DNA of 64,000 bases from GCA-2732755 sp965228265 (GCA_965228265.1 OZ245804.1:2480001-2544000), one strand, 5' to 3'; shown: positions 41,803 through 51,148, counted from the stretch's first letter. Program-made: numbers and translations. The notes: generated from the letters alone by a model not told the origin.

Positions 41803-43734
41803 TCAGAATGCCAGCGTGGCGACGATGTGGAACTCAGAATCGCCGCTCTCAACGCTCCCGTTGTCCAGATCCTGCAACGCAAAGCCCCAGTCGGCCCGGA
41901 CGCGCAGGTATCGCCTGTACTCGAACCCCAGACCGACACCGGCGCCGAGCAGGGATTCGTCGAACTCCGTGGAGTCCGCGTCCTCGATCATCGTCTGACC
42001 GTAATCGACAAAGCCGGCCAAAATAAGATCCCAATCCGCTGTGCCATAGGCCCGGTCCGGCTTCACACGGAAGGGCTCACCAAACAGCGTGCCCGGCTCG
42101 GACGAGATGCCCAGGATCTGCGGGATGTGCAGGCGATACTCCGCCGAGGCCACGAACGCCGCGTCGCCCGCGACCGCGGACTGCGGGTACCCGCGGACCG
42201 AGTACAGCCCGCCGACCACCTGCTGCTGCTGCGGGATCAGGCGATCGCCGAACGAGTACTGCCCCCGGAAACCAAGCGCGATCTCGTTGGCGAGCGTGCT
42301 TCCGAAGCCGCCTTCTTTCTTCCAGCCATCCGGCGCGAACAACGGCTCGAGGTAGAACGACGCGCCGCTGTCGACCCGGATCAGCGTCCACTCGTCCTCG
42401 GCCCGCAGGCGACCAAGCCCGGGGATCTGTGGCTGAGATCCCCCATCAAGCGTGAAATCGACCGCAACCTCGGAGTAGATCGACCGCGTAGGCACGTTCT
42501 GCTCCGACCGCAGCCCCACCGTCCCGATCAGGAAGTCCGTGTCGCCGCGCGTCGCCGCCAGGTCATTCTCGACCTCGATGTCCTCGTGACGGATACCGAT
42601 GAAGCCGTCGATGAAATACGACTCCTTCTGATAGACCGTCGCGATCAGCTCGCCCCCGAACGTCCAGGTCGTCCCGGAAAGATCCTGCCCGGGCAGGCCG
42701 ATGTCCTCGGCTGTGTAATCGCTCCAGTTGCCGTAGACCTTGGCACGCACCAGATCCGTCCCGATGAGGGGCGCCTCGTAGGACATGATCGCCGCGTAGC
42801 TGTCATCGAAGCTCGCAGTTACAAAGTCGGCCCGGAAGATGTCGTCCCGGCCGGTCAGCTGGTTGTGCACGAACCCGACACGCTCGCGCCATTCGTTGGT
42901 CGCGTCGGTGCCGGTGTTGGAAACCTGCCCGTACGCGATCCAGGGCTTGGACTCATGGACCAGGTAGTCCATCGCCACCGAGTTGGGCTCCTGCCCCTCG
43001 TCCGTTGCAGCCGACACAGCCAGGTCCACCCGCCTCGACGGATGCCGGTTCAGCCTGTGGACGTAAGCGTCCAGCACTTCCTTGCGGATCAGATCCCGTC
43101 TCGGGCCGCGATCCCCCTCGCGCCAGGGCCTGGCAGGCGAGAGCCCCGCGATTCGGCGGTGTGCCGGGTGGTTGATGACCTGCTCCTCGCCGAAGCGGTC
43201 ACCCATCCCGACGGTCCGAAGCTCCGAGACCACCCCCACCCAGACCTTCAGGCGGAGCTCGGTCTCATCGACACGGATGTCTGCTGCTGTCGCCGGCTCG
43301 ATCTGGAACGGGTCCGGCGCCACGAGCACGCCCACAATGCCACGCCTGTTCAGGTCCGCCACGATCGCTCGCGAGATCTCGTTGATCGCCGAGATGGATA
43401 TCTGTCGGTTGCGAAGCCCGAGCACCTCACCGATGGTGGTGCCCACCGAGGTCGGCGAGACGTCGATCACGTCGCCCGTCGTGTCCAGATCCACCCGCAG
43501 CGAGTAGAGCGACTCGACCAGCGGCAATTCCGGATGCACCCGGTCGTATTGCAGCCGGAGCGACGAGAACGAATACCCATCAACCATCCGACCGGCGATG
43601 CCGGCGTCGAGGCTGGGGACTTCAATCTCCTCGTCCTGAGCAAATGCTGACGGGGCCAGAGCCAGACCGGCGGCCAGGACGAGGGCTGAAAGCGCCTTCG
43701 GCGCGACCGATTCACACACGTTCTTGACTCGCAT
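41803..43734 (-). CDS. Two-partner secretion outer-membrane transporter (TpsB, ShlB/FhaC-like)
   Basis: A 643-residue outer-membrane protein that would export the adjacent TpsA. A signal peptide (about 1-34, AGLALAPSAFAQ) is followed by a POTRA-type periplasmic region (about 45-230). A C-terminal beta-barrel carries alternating aromatic strands, the family-like segment VRGYPQSAVAGDAAF (about 490-505) and the terminal VATLAF strand. The ATG at 43734 has GAGGG 5 bases upstream; the longer frame adds an implausible cysteine-rich start. The TpsB-then-TpsA order with a 15-bp gap is the standard operon. Confidence 0.88.
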   Translation of the reverse strand: MRVKNVCESVAPKALSALVLAAGLALAPSAFAQDEEIEVPSLDAGIAGRMVDGYSFSSLRLQYDRVHPELPLVESLYSLRVDLDTTGDVIDVSPTSVGTTIGEVLGLRNRQISISAINEISRAIVADLNRRGIVGVLVAPDPFQIEPATAADIRVDETELRLKVWVGVVSELRTVGMGDRFGEEQVINHPAHRRIAGLSPARPWREGDRGPRRDLIRKEVLDAYVHRLNRHPSRRVDLAVSAATDEGQEPNSVAMDYLVHESKPWIAYGQVSNTGTDATNEWRERVGFVHNQLTGRDDIFRADFVTASFDDSYAAIMSYEAPLIGTDLVRAKVYGNWSDYTAEDIGLPGQDLSGTTWTFGGELIATVYQKESYFIDGFIGIRHEDIEVENDLAATRGDTDFLIGTVGLRSEQNVPTRSIYSEVAVDFTLDGGSQPQIPGLGRLRAEDEWTLIRVDSGASFYLEPLFAPDGWKKEGGFGSTLANEIALGFRGQYSFGDRLIPQQQQVVGGLYSVRGYPQSAVAGDAAFVASAEYRLHIPQILGISSEPGTLFGEPFRVKPDRAYGTADWDLILAGFVDYGQTMIEDADSTEFDESLLGAGVGLGFEYRRYLRVRADWGFALQDLDNGSVESGDSEFHIVATLAF

Positions 43735-43873
43735 CGATGCCCTCGAATCACACGCCCGATCGCCAGGACTCAGGCTGCACAATAGCCGAAAATGGCCGGC
43801 CTCGGCTGACCGTGCCCCTCATTCTCCGACCAAGCGGAGCCTCCAGACAACCATCGGCAATTCGGGGTGAAAG

Positions 43874-43948
43874 TGGCGAGGGGGGGACTTGAACCCCCGA
43901 CCTCCGGGTTATGAATCCAGCGCTCTAAACCAGCTGAGCTACCTCGCC
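43874..43948 (-). tRNA. tRNA-Met (anticodon CAT)
   Basis: A 75-nt tRNA. The acceptor stem is GGCGAGG/CCTCGCC with A discriminator. The D arm contains AGCTCAG...GAGC, the anticodon loop TTCATAA gives CAT, and the T arm is GGGGGTTCAAGTCCCCC. CCA is not encoded. The body resembles elongator tRNA-Met; a lysidine-modified tRNA-Ile2 also has CAT and is not fully excluded. Confidence 0.9.
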
Positions 43949-44002
43949 AAACAAACGCCGCCAACTTGGGCGGCCCAAAGTCTAGGCCTCAGGAAGCCAG
44001 AG

Positions 44003-44287
44003 TCACGAACTCACGGGGTCCGATCGGCTCACTGTCGCAGATTCAGAGCCGGTCTGTTCGATGGGCTTCGGAGCCGCCTCAGCGTCCTTAGGAAGCGATT
44101 TCGCCTCCTTTGTCGCCTCGTCGATCTCGTCCGTCACATCCTTAAGCCCCTTCTTGAACTCAACAATGCTCTTGCCAAGACCCCGGCCCACCTCGGGCAG
44201 ACGGCGTCCAAAGAGCAGGAGGCCCACCATCAGGATGATGGCGATCTCCATCGGTCCGAGGCTCCCAAAAAGTCCGAGCGTGGTCAT
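44003..44287 (-). CDS. tatA: Sec-independent translocase subunit TatA
   Basis: A 94-residue TatA/E-type protein of the twin-arginine export system. It has a short N-terminus, one membrane helix (about 12-26, MEIAIILMVGLLLFG), then the amphipathic hinge GRRLPEVGRGLGKSIVEFKKGLKD that defines the family. The tail is charged and rich in Glu, Lys, Ser and Pro. No tatC is present in the window. It lies between folD and tRNA-Met on the same strand. Confidence 0.93.
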   Translation of the reverse strand: MTTLGLFGSLGPMEIAIILMVGLLLFGRRLPEVGRGLGKSIVEFKKGLKDVTDEIDEATKEAKSLPKDAEAAPKPIEQTGSESATVSRSDPVSS

Positions 44288-44373
44288 CTACTTCCCTTTC
44301 GCGAGGCCCCTCGGCCCCACTTCTAGCTCCAAGGAGCAGCCTGAGCCGCCCCGCACAAACCATCCTAGCCGAT

Positions 44374-45258
44374 CTACTCATCCGCCGGACAGCGATTCCG
44401 TGCCGAGGCCTCCACCGCGTTGCTCAGCAGAGCAGCCACCGTCATCGGCCCCACCCCTCCAGGAACGGGCGAGATCCAGCCGGCGACCTCGCTCACCTCG
44501 TCAAACCGTACATCCCCGACGGTCACCGTCTGCCCCTCGGCGTTCGTCACCCTGTTGACGCCCACATCCACCACGAGCGCCCCGGGGCGGACCATCCCGG
44601 CTGTCACCAGACCGGGCACCCCCGCTGCCGCAACCAGAACATCCGCCCGGCGGGTCAATTCCTCGATCTTCTGCGTGTACACGTTGCAGGAGACCACGGT
44701 TGCCTCGGCCTGCATCAGCAGCACCGCCAGGGGCTTGCCGACCACGTTGCCCGCCCCCACGACCACCGCTGTCTTGCCCTTGAGGTCGATCCCCGTGGAC
44801 TCGATCATCCGCATCGTCGCCAGAGCCGTGCAGGGCACCAGGCTCGATCGCCCGTAGACGACATTCCCGATGTTGGCCGGGTTCACGCCCTCGACGTCCT
44901 TGTCCGGATGAATGAGCTTCTGCACGCGGTACGTGTCCACCCCCTCCGGCAGGGGAAGGTGGACCATGATCCCGCTGACATGGTCGTTCTCGTTCAGCAG
45001 CAAGACCCGTCCCGCGATGTCGTCGAATCCTGCGCCGGCCCGGATCTCATGGAGCTTGTACTCAAGCCCGAGCGCCTGGCATTCCTCGCCCTGCCGCTCG
45101 GCGTACTGACGGGCCGCGTTGTCCTCGGAACCGACAATCACCGCGTCAAGCCTGGGCAGAATCCCCTGCGACCGCAGACTCGCGGCCCGCTCGCGGACCT
45201 TCTCCCGCTGCTCGGCGGCCAGCTTGCGTCCATCGAGGATCCGGGCGGTCTGCGTCAT
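44374..45258 (-). CDS. folD: FolD-like methylenetetrahydrofolate dehydrogenase/cyclohydrolase, altered active site
   Basis: FolD interconverts methylene-, methenyl- and formyl-tetrahydrofolate. This 294-residue protein has the FolD fold and order, ending with the conserved PVPGGVGPMTVAALLSNA. Yet several catalytic positions differ. The Y-x-x-x-K motif reads YAERQ (52-56), so the active lysine is Gln56. The QLPLP motif reads HLPLP, DGF reads EGV, and PCTP reads PCTA. In the human enzyme K56Q removes cyclohydrolase activity while leaving dehydrogenase activity. The ATG at 45258 has AGGA upstream; an earlier TTG is less likely. It may be dehydrogenase-only or a divergent paralogue. Confidence 0.85.
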   Translation of the reverse strand: MTQTARILDGRKLAAEQREKVRERAASLRSQGILPRLDAVIVGSEDNAARQYAERQGEECQALGLEYKLHEIRAGAGFDDIAGRVLLLNENDHVSGIMVHLPLPEGVDTYRVQKLIHPDKDVEGVNPANIGNVVYGRSSLVPCTALATMRMIESTGIDLKGKTAVVVGAGNVVGKPLAVLLMQAEATVVSCNVYTQKIEELTRRADVLVAAAGVPGLVTAGMVRPGALVVDVGVNRVTNAEGQTVTVGDVRFDEVSEVAGWISPVPGGVGPMTVAALLSNAVEASARNRCPADE

Positions 45259-45310
45259 GGGCAAATCCTATGCGCGCGCCGGTGGCTGTCCCGCTCTGTA
45301 CCATCCCCGC

Positions 45311-47536
45311 GTGGGCAAGAAACCAACATCTTCAAAGAACGATCCCATCAAGCGGATGCGCGAACTCGAGTCACTCCTCGATCAAGCCAACCGGGCCTAC
45401 TACACCGACGCCGACCCCATCATGTCGGACACCGAATTCGACCGCCTGCTCGATGAATTGGCCAATCTCGAAGCCCAGCACCCGGATCAGGCGAAGCCGA
45501 ATTCACCAACCAAACGCGTCGGCGGCGAACCCATTGCCGGATTTGTCACACTCCCCCACGACGTCCCGATGCTCTCGATCGACAACTCCTACTCGACCGA
45601 GGACATCGCATCCTGGGTCCGCTCGATCTTCCCGGAAGTCGATCCTGAGTGCCGAAGGCTCGACGCAGAAATCGCCCGCGCCGAGGCTGGGGAAACCGCG
45701 GGCGACGCGGGGCTCTTCGGCGACACGGGCGAGAAAGTCTCGAAGTCCAAACGCATCAACACACTCAAACAGAAGAAACGAGATCGCATCGCCGAGGCCG
45801 AGCGCGAGGGCTTCCCGATTGACCTCGTCTGCGATCCCAAGATCGACGGCGTGGCGCTCTCGATCCGCTACGAGAACGGCTCGTTCGTCCGCGCACTGAC
45901 GCGTGGCGATGGGAGGCAGGGCGACGACGTCTCCCATGCTGTGCGCACAATCCGTTCACTCCCGCTTGAGCTCGGAAAGAAAGCCCCGGATGTGCTCGAG
46001 ATCCGGGGCGAGGTCTTCATCCTGAACGCGGAGTTCGTGCGCATCAACGCCGAGCGGGCCGAGGCGGGCGATGAGTTGTTTATGAACCCCCGCAACGCGT
46101 GCGCGGGGACACTGAAGAACCTCGATCCCAATGTCGCCGCGAGCCGGAACCTCGGCTTCCGTGCGCACGGGCGTGGCAGTATCGAGGGTGCCGACTTTGC
46201 GCGCACGCACGCGGAGATGCTCAGCACATTCACAGACCTTGGCATCCCCGTCCCCGATCGGACCTGGGCGTGCAAGGGCGTGGACGAGGTGCAGGCCGCG
46301 ATTGATGAGCTTGCGAATCTCCGCGACGAGCTGACCTACGCGACCGATGGACTGGTCATCCGTGTCAACAGCTTCGCGGACCAGGAACTGCTCGGCACAA
46401 CGTCCAAGAGCCCGCGATGGGTGATCGCGTACAAGTACCCCGCCGAGCGCAAGACGACGAAGCTGCTGGACGTGGAGTTCCAGGTTGGCAAGACCGGCAA
46501 GATCACCCCCCGCGCGGTCATGGAGCCGGTGCTGCTTGCGGGCACGACAGTCCGGCACGCGTCGCTGCACAACTTCGGGCTCGTCCGCAAGAAGGACATC
46601 CGGATCGGGGATGTTGTCGAGGTCGAGAAAGCCGGCGAGATCATCCCCTATGTCGTGGGCCCTGTGACAGCAGAACGCACCAAGGGCGCCCGCAAGATCA
46701 AGCCCCCCAAGACCTGCCCGGTCTGCGGCGGGGTGGTCGAACTCGAGCCGATCGAGGCGAACGACAACCCAGAACTCGAAACGGCGCGACGGTGCATCAA
46801 CCCCGAGTGCCCGGCGCAGCTGCGCGAGAAGCTGATCTGGTTCGCCGGGCGCAAGCAGATGGATATCGACGGGCTGGGCGAATCAACGATCGACCTGATC
46901 CTGGCAGACGACAAGATCCCGCTGGCGGGGTTTGGAGATATCTACCGGCTCGATGCGCACAGGGACCGGCTCACCGAACTCGAGCGGATGGGTGAGAAAA
47001 AGGTCGAGAATCTGCTGAATGGGATCGAGGCTTCGAAGAGCCGCGGCCTGCCCAGGGTGCTGGCGGGGATGGGGATTCGGCACATCGGCGACGCGACGGC
47101 CCGGGCGCTGTGCGCGAAGTTTGAGGACATCCACGCGCTGCTCGCGGCGAGTACAGCGGATCTGGAGGAGGTCGAGGGCATCGGCTCGATCACGGCTGGT
47201 GTGCTGCACGACTACCTGCACTCGAAGATCGCGCGGCACACGTTCGAGGACCTTGAATCGGTGGGTGTCGATTTGTCCAGCCCACGCCTTGCGGGGGCGT
47301 CTGATTCGCCGGTGGCCGGGAAGACGATCGTCCTGACAGGATCGCTCGAGAAGTACACGCGAGACGAGGCGTCGGAGAAGCTGCGCGGGATGGGCGCGAA
47401 TGTGACGGGTTCGGTGTCGAAAAACACCGATATCGTGATCGCGGGGCCGAAGGCCGGCTCCAAGCTCGACAAGGCGCGGAGTCTCGGGATCGAAGTCTGG
47501 GACGAGGCGAAGATGCTCGAACTGTTTGGCGGGTAG
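45311..47536 (+). CDS. ligA: NAD-dependent DNA ligase LigA with insertion in the adenylation domain
   Basis: LigA seals nicks using NAD+. This 741-residue protein has domain Ia (NRAYYTDADPIMSDTEFDRLLDEL), the adenylation motif KIDG (K177), TRGDGRQGDDV, EIRGEVFI, the OB domain, a four-cysteine zinc finger (CPVC...CINPEC), helix-hairpin-helix repeats and a C-terminal BRCT domain (about 660-741). Between SIDNSYS (89-95) and KIDG there are ~80 residues instead of ~30. The extra ~50 are charged and lysine/glutamate-rich. The GTG at 45311 is the likely start, leaving 52 bp to the divergent folD. There is little Shine-Dalgarno sequence, so a later ATG (45356) is possible. Confidence 0.93.
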   Translation: MGKKPTSSKNDPIKRMRELESLLDQANRAYYTDADPIMSDTEFDRLLDELANLEAQHPDQAKPNSPTKRVGGEPIAGFVTLPHDVPMLSIDNSYSTEDIASWVRSIFPEVDPECRRLDAEIARAEAGETAGDAGLFGDTGEKVSKSKRINTLKQKKRDRIAEAEREGFPIDLVCDPKIDGVALSIRYENGSFVRALTRGDGRQGDDVSHAVRTIRSLPLELGKKAPDVLEIRGEVFILNAEFVRINAERAEAGDELFMNPRNACAGTLKNLDPNVAASRNLGFRAHGRGSIEGADFARTHAEMLSTFTDLGIPVPDRTWACKGVDEVQAAIDELANLRDELTYATDGLVIRVNSFADQELLGTTSKSPRWVIAYKYPAERKTTKLLDVEFQVGKTGKITPRAVMEPVLLAGTTVRHASLHNFGLVRKKDIRIGDVVEVEKAGEIIPYVVGPVTAERTKGARKIKPPKTCPVCGGVVELEPIEANDNPELETARRCINPECPAQLREKLIWFAGRKQMDIDGLGESTIDLILADDKIPLAGFGDIYRLDAHRDRLTELERMGEKKVENLLNGIEASKSRGLPRVLAGMGIRHIGDATARALCAKFEDIHALLAASTADLEEVEGIGSITAGVLHDYLHSKIARHTFEDLESVGVDLSSPRLAGASDSPVAGKTIVLTGSLEKYTRDEASEKLRGMGANVTGSVSKNTDIVIAGPKAGSKLDKARSLGIEVWDEAKMLELFGG

Positions 47537-47545
47537 GCTGAGATC

Positions 47546-48112
47546 ATGCACAACGTGGAGTTCAAATCGGAACTGCGGGATCTGGAGCTGGCGCAGTCCA
47601 TCTGCAAGGCGATGGGCGCGACGCACGCGGAGATTCTGGAGCAGACGGACACGTACTACAAAGTGCCCAGCGGCCGGCTCAAACGTCGGGAGCAGACGGG
47701 GCACGACACGGAGTACATTTTCTACGACCGGGCGGACAAGGCCGAGGCGAGGCTGAGCCATTACGTGATCTACGACGAGCCTTCGGCGCGTCAGCGGTTT
47801 GCGTGCGACTCGCTGCCCGTGATGGTGGTCGTGCGCAAGAAGCGGATCGTGTATCTGATCGAGCAGTTGCGGATTCATCTGGACACGGTTGACCATCTCG
47901 GGACGTTTCTGGAAATCGAGGCGGTTGTCTCGCGGGCGCACAATGTTCGGCAGTGCCACGAGAAGGTGCAGGAGATCCGGGCGAAACTCAAGCCGGCGCT
48001 CGGCGAGATGCTGAGCATGAGCTACTCGGACATGCTGATGGGCGAGCAGGGCCTCGACACGAGCGGCATCGACCCTGTGCCGAGCCCGTCGAACTCAACG
48101 GATTCGATCTGA
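47546..48112 (+). CDS. CYTH-domain protein (class IV adenylate cyclase/triphosphatase-like)
   Basis: A 188-residue protein of the CYTH superfamily, which hydrolyses triphosphates or cyclises ATP inside a beta-tunnel. The opening HNVEFKSELRD corresponds to the ExExK-type strand but with the first acidic residue replaced. GRLKRREQTGHDTEYIFYDR, a VVVRKKRIVYLIEQLRIHLD strand and FLEIEAVV supply the other tunnel residues. It starts 9 bp after ligA and is probably cotranscribed. Whether it makes cAMP, degrades triphosphate or acts on thiamine triphosphate cannot be decided from the sequence. Confidence 0.8.
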   Translation: MHNVEFKSELRDLELAQSICKAMGATHAEILEQTDTYYKVPSGRLKRREQTGHDTEYIFYDRADKAEARLSHYVIYDEPSARQRFACDSLPVMVVVRKKRIVYLIEQLRIHLDTVDHLGTFLEIEAVVSRAHNVRQCHEKVQEIRAKLKPALGEMLSMSYSDMLMGEQGLDTSGIDPVPSPSNSTDSI

Positions 48113-48135
48113 ACAACCTGGCCGGAGGGATTGCG

Positions 48136-48672
48136 ATGCTGCATCGGAGAGTGCTGCTTGGCGTTGTGGTGCTGGGGGCGGGCCTGCTCGCGGTGGGCTC
48201 CGGGACGAACGCTGAGGAGGCAGCGGCCCCTGCTGTTGGCACACGGACCGTCTTCCTCGTCCGTCACGCGGACACGGCTCCCGAGCCGGGCGAGCAGGAT
48301 CCGAAACTGACCGCCGATGGCGAGAGCCGGGCTGCGCGGCTGGCGGAAGTGCTCCAGGACGAGCCGCTGAGCGCGGTCTTCGTCACGCGGACGACACGCT
48401 CGTTCCAGACGGGCACGCCGACGGCCGGGTTCAACGGCATCGAACCGACGGTCTACCCGCCCACCGGGTACGAGGACGTGAAGGCGAAGGCGCTGGCGCA
48501 GCCGAGCGGCTCATCCTGTCTGATCGTGGCGCACTCGAACACGGTGCCCGGGATTGTCAAGGCGTTCGGCGGACGCGAGATGGACGAACTACCCGAGAAG
48601 GAGTTTGACCGGCTGATCGTCTTCGTCCTCAATGGCGACGAACTCGGCCGGATGATCGAGCTGCGGTACTAG
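48136..48672 (+). CDS. Exported histidine phosphatase-like protein
   Basis: A 178-residue protein of the phosphoglycerate mutase/histidine phosphatase superfamily. A signal peptide (about 1-26, VVLGAGLLAVGSGTNA) is followed by the catalytic VRHADTAP (the RHG-type motif, here RHA). The second histidine lies in LIVAHSNTVPGIV, and a helical region with RAARLAEVLQD lies between. GGAGG 7 bases before the ATG makes the start secure. It is 23 bp after the CYTH gene. The periplasmic substrate is unknown. Confidence 0.8.
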   Translation: MLHRRVLLGVVVLGAGLLAVGSGTNAEEAAAPAVGTRTVFLVRHADTAPEPGEQDPKLTADGESRAARLAEVLQDEPLSAVFVTRTTRSFQTGTPTAGFNGIEPTVYPPTGYEDVKAKALAQPSGSSCLIVAHSNTVPGIVKAFGGREMDELPEKEFDRLIVFVLNGDELGRMIELRY

Positions 48673-48703
48673 CTTTATTCAGCCTTTCTCTTTGAATGCC
48701 TGT

Positions 48704-50962
48704 TCAGCAACCGGCGTTGTAGTTGGCCACCCAGGCGCTGAAGTCTGCGGGTGTGCACGAACCGTCGGCATTCTGGTCGCACTCCGGGGCCTGCGCGTTG
48801 AAGGCGGCGACCCAGGCACTGAAGTCGGCGGGGCTCAGGAGGCCGTCGCCGTTCGTGTCCGCGGCGCAGGCCGGTGGTTCGACGCACTCGAACTTCTCGA
48901 TGCGGATGGCGTCGATGCCGGCTTCGACGATGTTGCCCGAGTTAACGTCGGCGGCGATGAACCGCAGCCGGAGCGTGCCCGTTGCGGGGATCTCGCCTGC
49001 GCCCCCGATCACGACGGATTCATCACGCCACTGGTTGAAGGCGTCCTCGTACGTGCGCAGCGTGGCCCAGTTGGTGCCGGCGGCGTTGGTCGCGTATTCG
49101 ACACGGAGTTGATCGCCAGTGCCGAGCGAGCCTGTGGATGTGTCGTTGAGCCAGTAGCTGTAGGTGAGGTTGCCGCCGGCGGATGCGTCGATGACGGGGC
49201 TGGTGAGGATGGTTTCGCCGTTGTCGACATCGGAATTCCCGGCGACGTTATCGGTGAGCCAGGCGCGGCCTGAACCATCGGCATCGGTTGTGGGGTCGCC
49301 TCTGCCGCCGTTGACGGGGACGCCCCGGGTCCACTGTCCGTCGGTAGCGGTGCCGGTGACGGTGTAGCCGGGGTCGGTTTCGGCGTCGTCTTCGAAAGCG
49401 GTGACGAGGCTCGTTGCGACGACTGAGGAGTTGGCCTGCGTCGGGGCCAGCTGCGGCCAGGTGTAAGTCTGGCCGGAGTTCGATTGCGCTGAGACCCACC
49501 AGTCGATGGTTTCGAGGCAGTCACGACGCGGTGTTGTGAAGCTGTACGTGTTCGGCGCCCCGGTCGGTGTGCCCGCGATCTGCGTGATCGTGCCCTGGCC
49601 GTCGCGCAGGTTCAGCGTGGGGGTCGAGGGATCGAGCGTGACATTGCGTTCGGTGATAGAGACCACGAGTTCGTCGCCGCCGGCGGGGCTGAGCGTCTCA
49701 TCGAGAGCCTGCTCGATGGTGAAGCTGAGTGTGTCGAGTTCGGGTCGGACGACGATGAGGCCCTGCTGGATGTCAGAGATGATGACGTTGCCCGAGGGGA
49801 AGAAGGGGTAATTGGACCATGAGCCGTCGTAGCCGAGGCCGTCGTCTGCGGGGTAGGTGTCCATCCATGCGACTTCGACGGGGTTCTCGGGGTCCTGGAT
49901 GTCGAAGATGCGGAGCCCCGAGCGGTAGTTTGAGGCATAGATGTAGTGGCCTTTGACGTAGAGGTTGTGATCGCGGGCGGTGCTGCCGTTGGTCCAGCCC
50001 TTGACGTAGTACGGGTTCTCGAGGTCTTCGACGTTGTAGATGTGGAGAGTGGTGACGAGTGTCCGGCCTTCGTCGAGTTCGTCGTTGACGTAGAAGTACT
50101 TGCGGTCTTCGCTGAGCCAGCCCTGGTGGATGTACCTGCGGACGGGGTGGTAGATCGAGGAGAGCTCGAACATATTTGATTTGTCGGTGACGTCCCAGAT
50201 GCGCAGCCGAGTGTCGGAGGAGCCGTTGCCGTAGCCCGAGCAGAGGAATGCGATCTCGCGGCCGGCGTATGGGCCTGTGGTGTAGTTCACGACCTGCGCG
50301 TCGTGGACATAGAGATCGGACTGAACGGACTGCTGCGAGGGATTGGTTGGTGTGCCCGGTGCGCCGTTGACCCCGACGCCGTAGGCGCGGAGGCCCATGT
50401 TGTTGGCGCCGCCGGCGCGATAGATGTAGCCCGAGTCGGGGTTGGCGATGATGTTGTGCGTGGAGCCGACGCCGGAGTAGCTGGAGTAACCGAGGTTTCC
50501 GATGTTGCCGTTGTCGGCATCGGAGAGGTCGAACTTCTGGATGTGGTTGCCGCCTTCGGTGACGACGTAGGCGATGGTTCCGATGACCTTGATATCGCGC
50601 CAGAGGCTCGATGGGCCCGAGTAGGCGGCGAGAATCTGGGGGTTTGCCGGGTCGGTGATGTCGACAAAGCCTGTGCCGGTCTGGAGACCGAGGATGGCGA
50701 TTTCCTTGCCCTGCGGCGTGACGTATCCCCAGCAGTCGTTGGCATCGTCGGCGCCGAGGCCGAAGGCGGAGATGGGCACCTGAGAGAGAAAGGTGATGTC
50801 CTGGGCGGGGAAGTTGCCGAAGCGGACGTCGGTGGAGTCGCCCTTGCCGAGGAGCCGTTCTTCCTCGCCGCCCGGGTGGGTGGCGGAGGTGGTCGTGAAT
50901 GCGGCTGCGTGACCCGCGACGATTCCTGCTGCACAGACCAGACCGATGGCACACGTCCGCAT
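48704..50962 (-). CDS. Secreted choice-of-anchor B-type LVIVD-repeat protein with dockerin-like module
   Basis: A 752-residue exported protein. After a signal peptide (about 1-21) lies a region of LVIVD-like propeller repeats (TGFVDITDPANPQIL, TLHIYNVEDLENPYYV, GLRIFDIQDPENPVEV) typical of choice-of-anchor B proteins. A beta-sandwich-like region follows (about 430-690). The protein ends in two calcium-loop-like repeats, DTNGDGLLSPADFSAWVAAF and DQNADGSCTPADFSAWVANY, with final NAGC. The ATG at 50962 has GGGGAG 5 bases upstream. It is probably surface-associated or secreted. Its substrate or partner is unknown. Confidence 0.8.
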   Translation of the reverse strand: MRTCAIGLVCAAGIVAGHAAAFTTTSATHPGGEEERLLGKGDSTDVRFGNFPAQDITFLSQVPISAFGLGADDANDCWGYVTPQGKEIAILGLQTGTGFVDITDPANPQILAAYSGPSSLWRDIKVIGTIAYVVTEGGNHIQKFDLSDADNGNIGNLGYSSYSGVGSTHNIIANPDSGYIYRAGGANNMGLRAYGVGVNGAPGTPTNPSQQSVQSDLYVHDAQVVNYTTGPYAGREIAFLCSGYGNGSSDTRLRIWDVTDKSNMFELSSIYHPVRRYIHQGWLSEDRKYFYVNDELDEGRTLVTTLHIYNVEDLENPYYVKGWTNGSTARDHNLYVKGHYIYASNYRSGLRIFDIQDPENPVEVAWMDTYPADDGLGYDGSWSNYPFFPSGNVIISDIQQGLIVVRPELDTLSFTIEQALDETLSPAGGDELVVSITERNVTLDPSTPTLNLRDGQGTITQIAGTPTGAPNTYSFTTPRRDCLETIDWWVSAQSNSGQTYTWPQLAPTQANSSVVATSLVTAFEDDAETDPGYTVTGTATDGQWTRGVPVNGGRGDPTTDADGSGRAWLTDNVAGNSDVDNGETILTSPVIDASAGGNLTYSYWLNDTSTGSLGTGDQLRVEYATNAAGTNWATLRTYEDAFNQWRDESVVIGGAGEIPATGTLRLRFIAADVNSGNIVEAGIDAIRIEKFECVEPPACAADTNGDGLLSPADFSAWVAAFNAQAPECDQNADGSCTPADFSAWVANYNAGC

Positions 50963-51148
50963 GCGAACTCCCCTTCTCTGATTCAGTCGAATCCGCCCCC
51001 GCGAGACCGGCCTGCGCATGTCCGCCAGCCGGCGGGTCCATGTTACTTGACATCGGGCTCGCTTGCACCGGTAAATGAGGGGTGCGGCGGCCGAACCATG
51101 AAGGGCTTCTCACTGGGGATGTTGTGCGGGATCAGCTAGGCTCTATGC

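Noticed and set aside
41200..43650. Long plus-strand open frame (816 codons) opposite the TpsB/TpsA genes
   Set aside because: It is antisense to two well-supported genes; composition is Arg/His/Asp-rich as expected for a high-GC shadow frame, with no domain.
43874..43948. Initiator tRNA-fMet for the CAT tRNA
   Set aside because: The first acceptor pair is a normal G-C match and the stem lacks the three G-C pairs plus 1-72 mismatch expected of the initiator.
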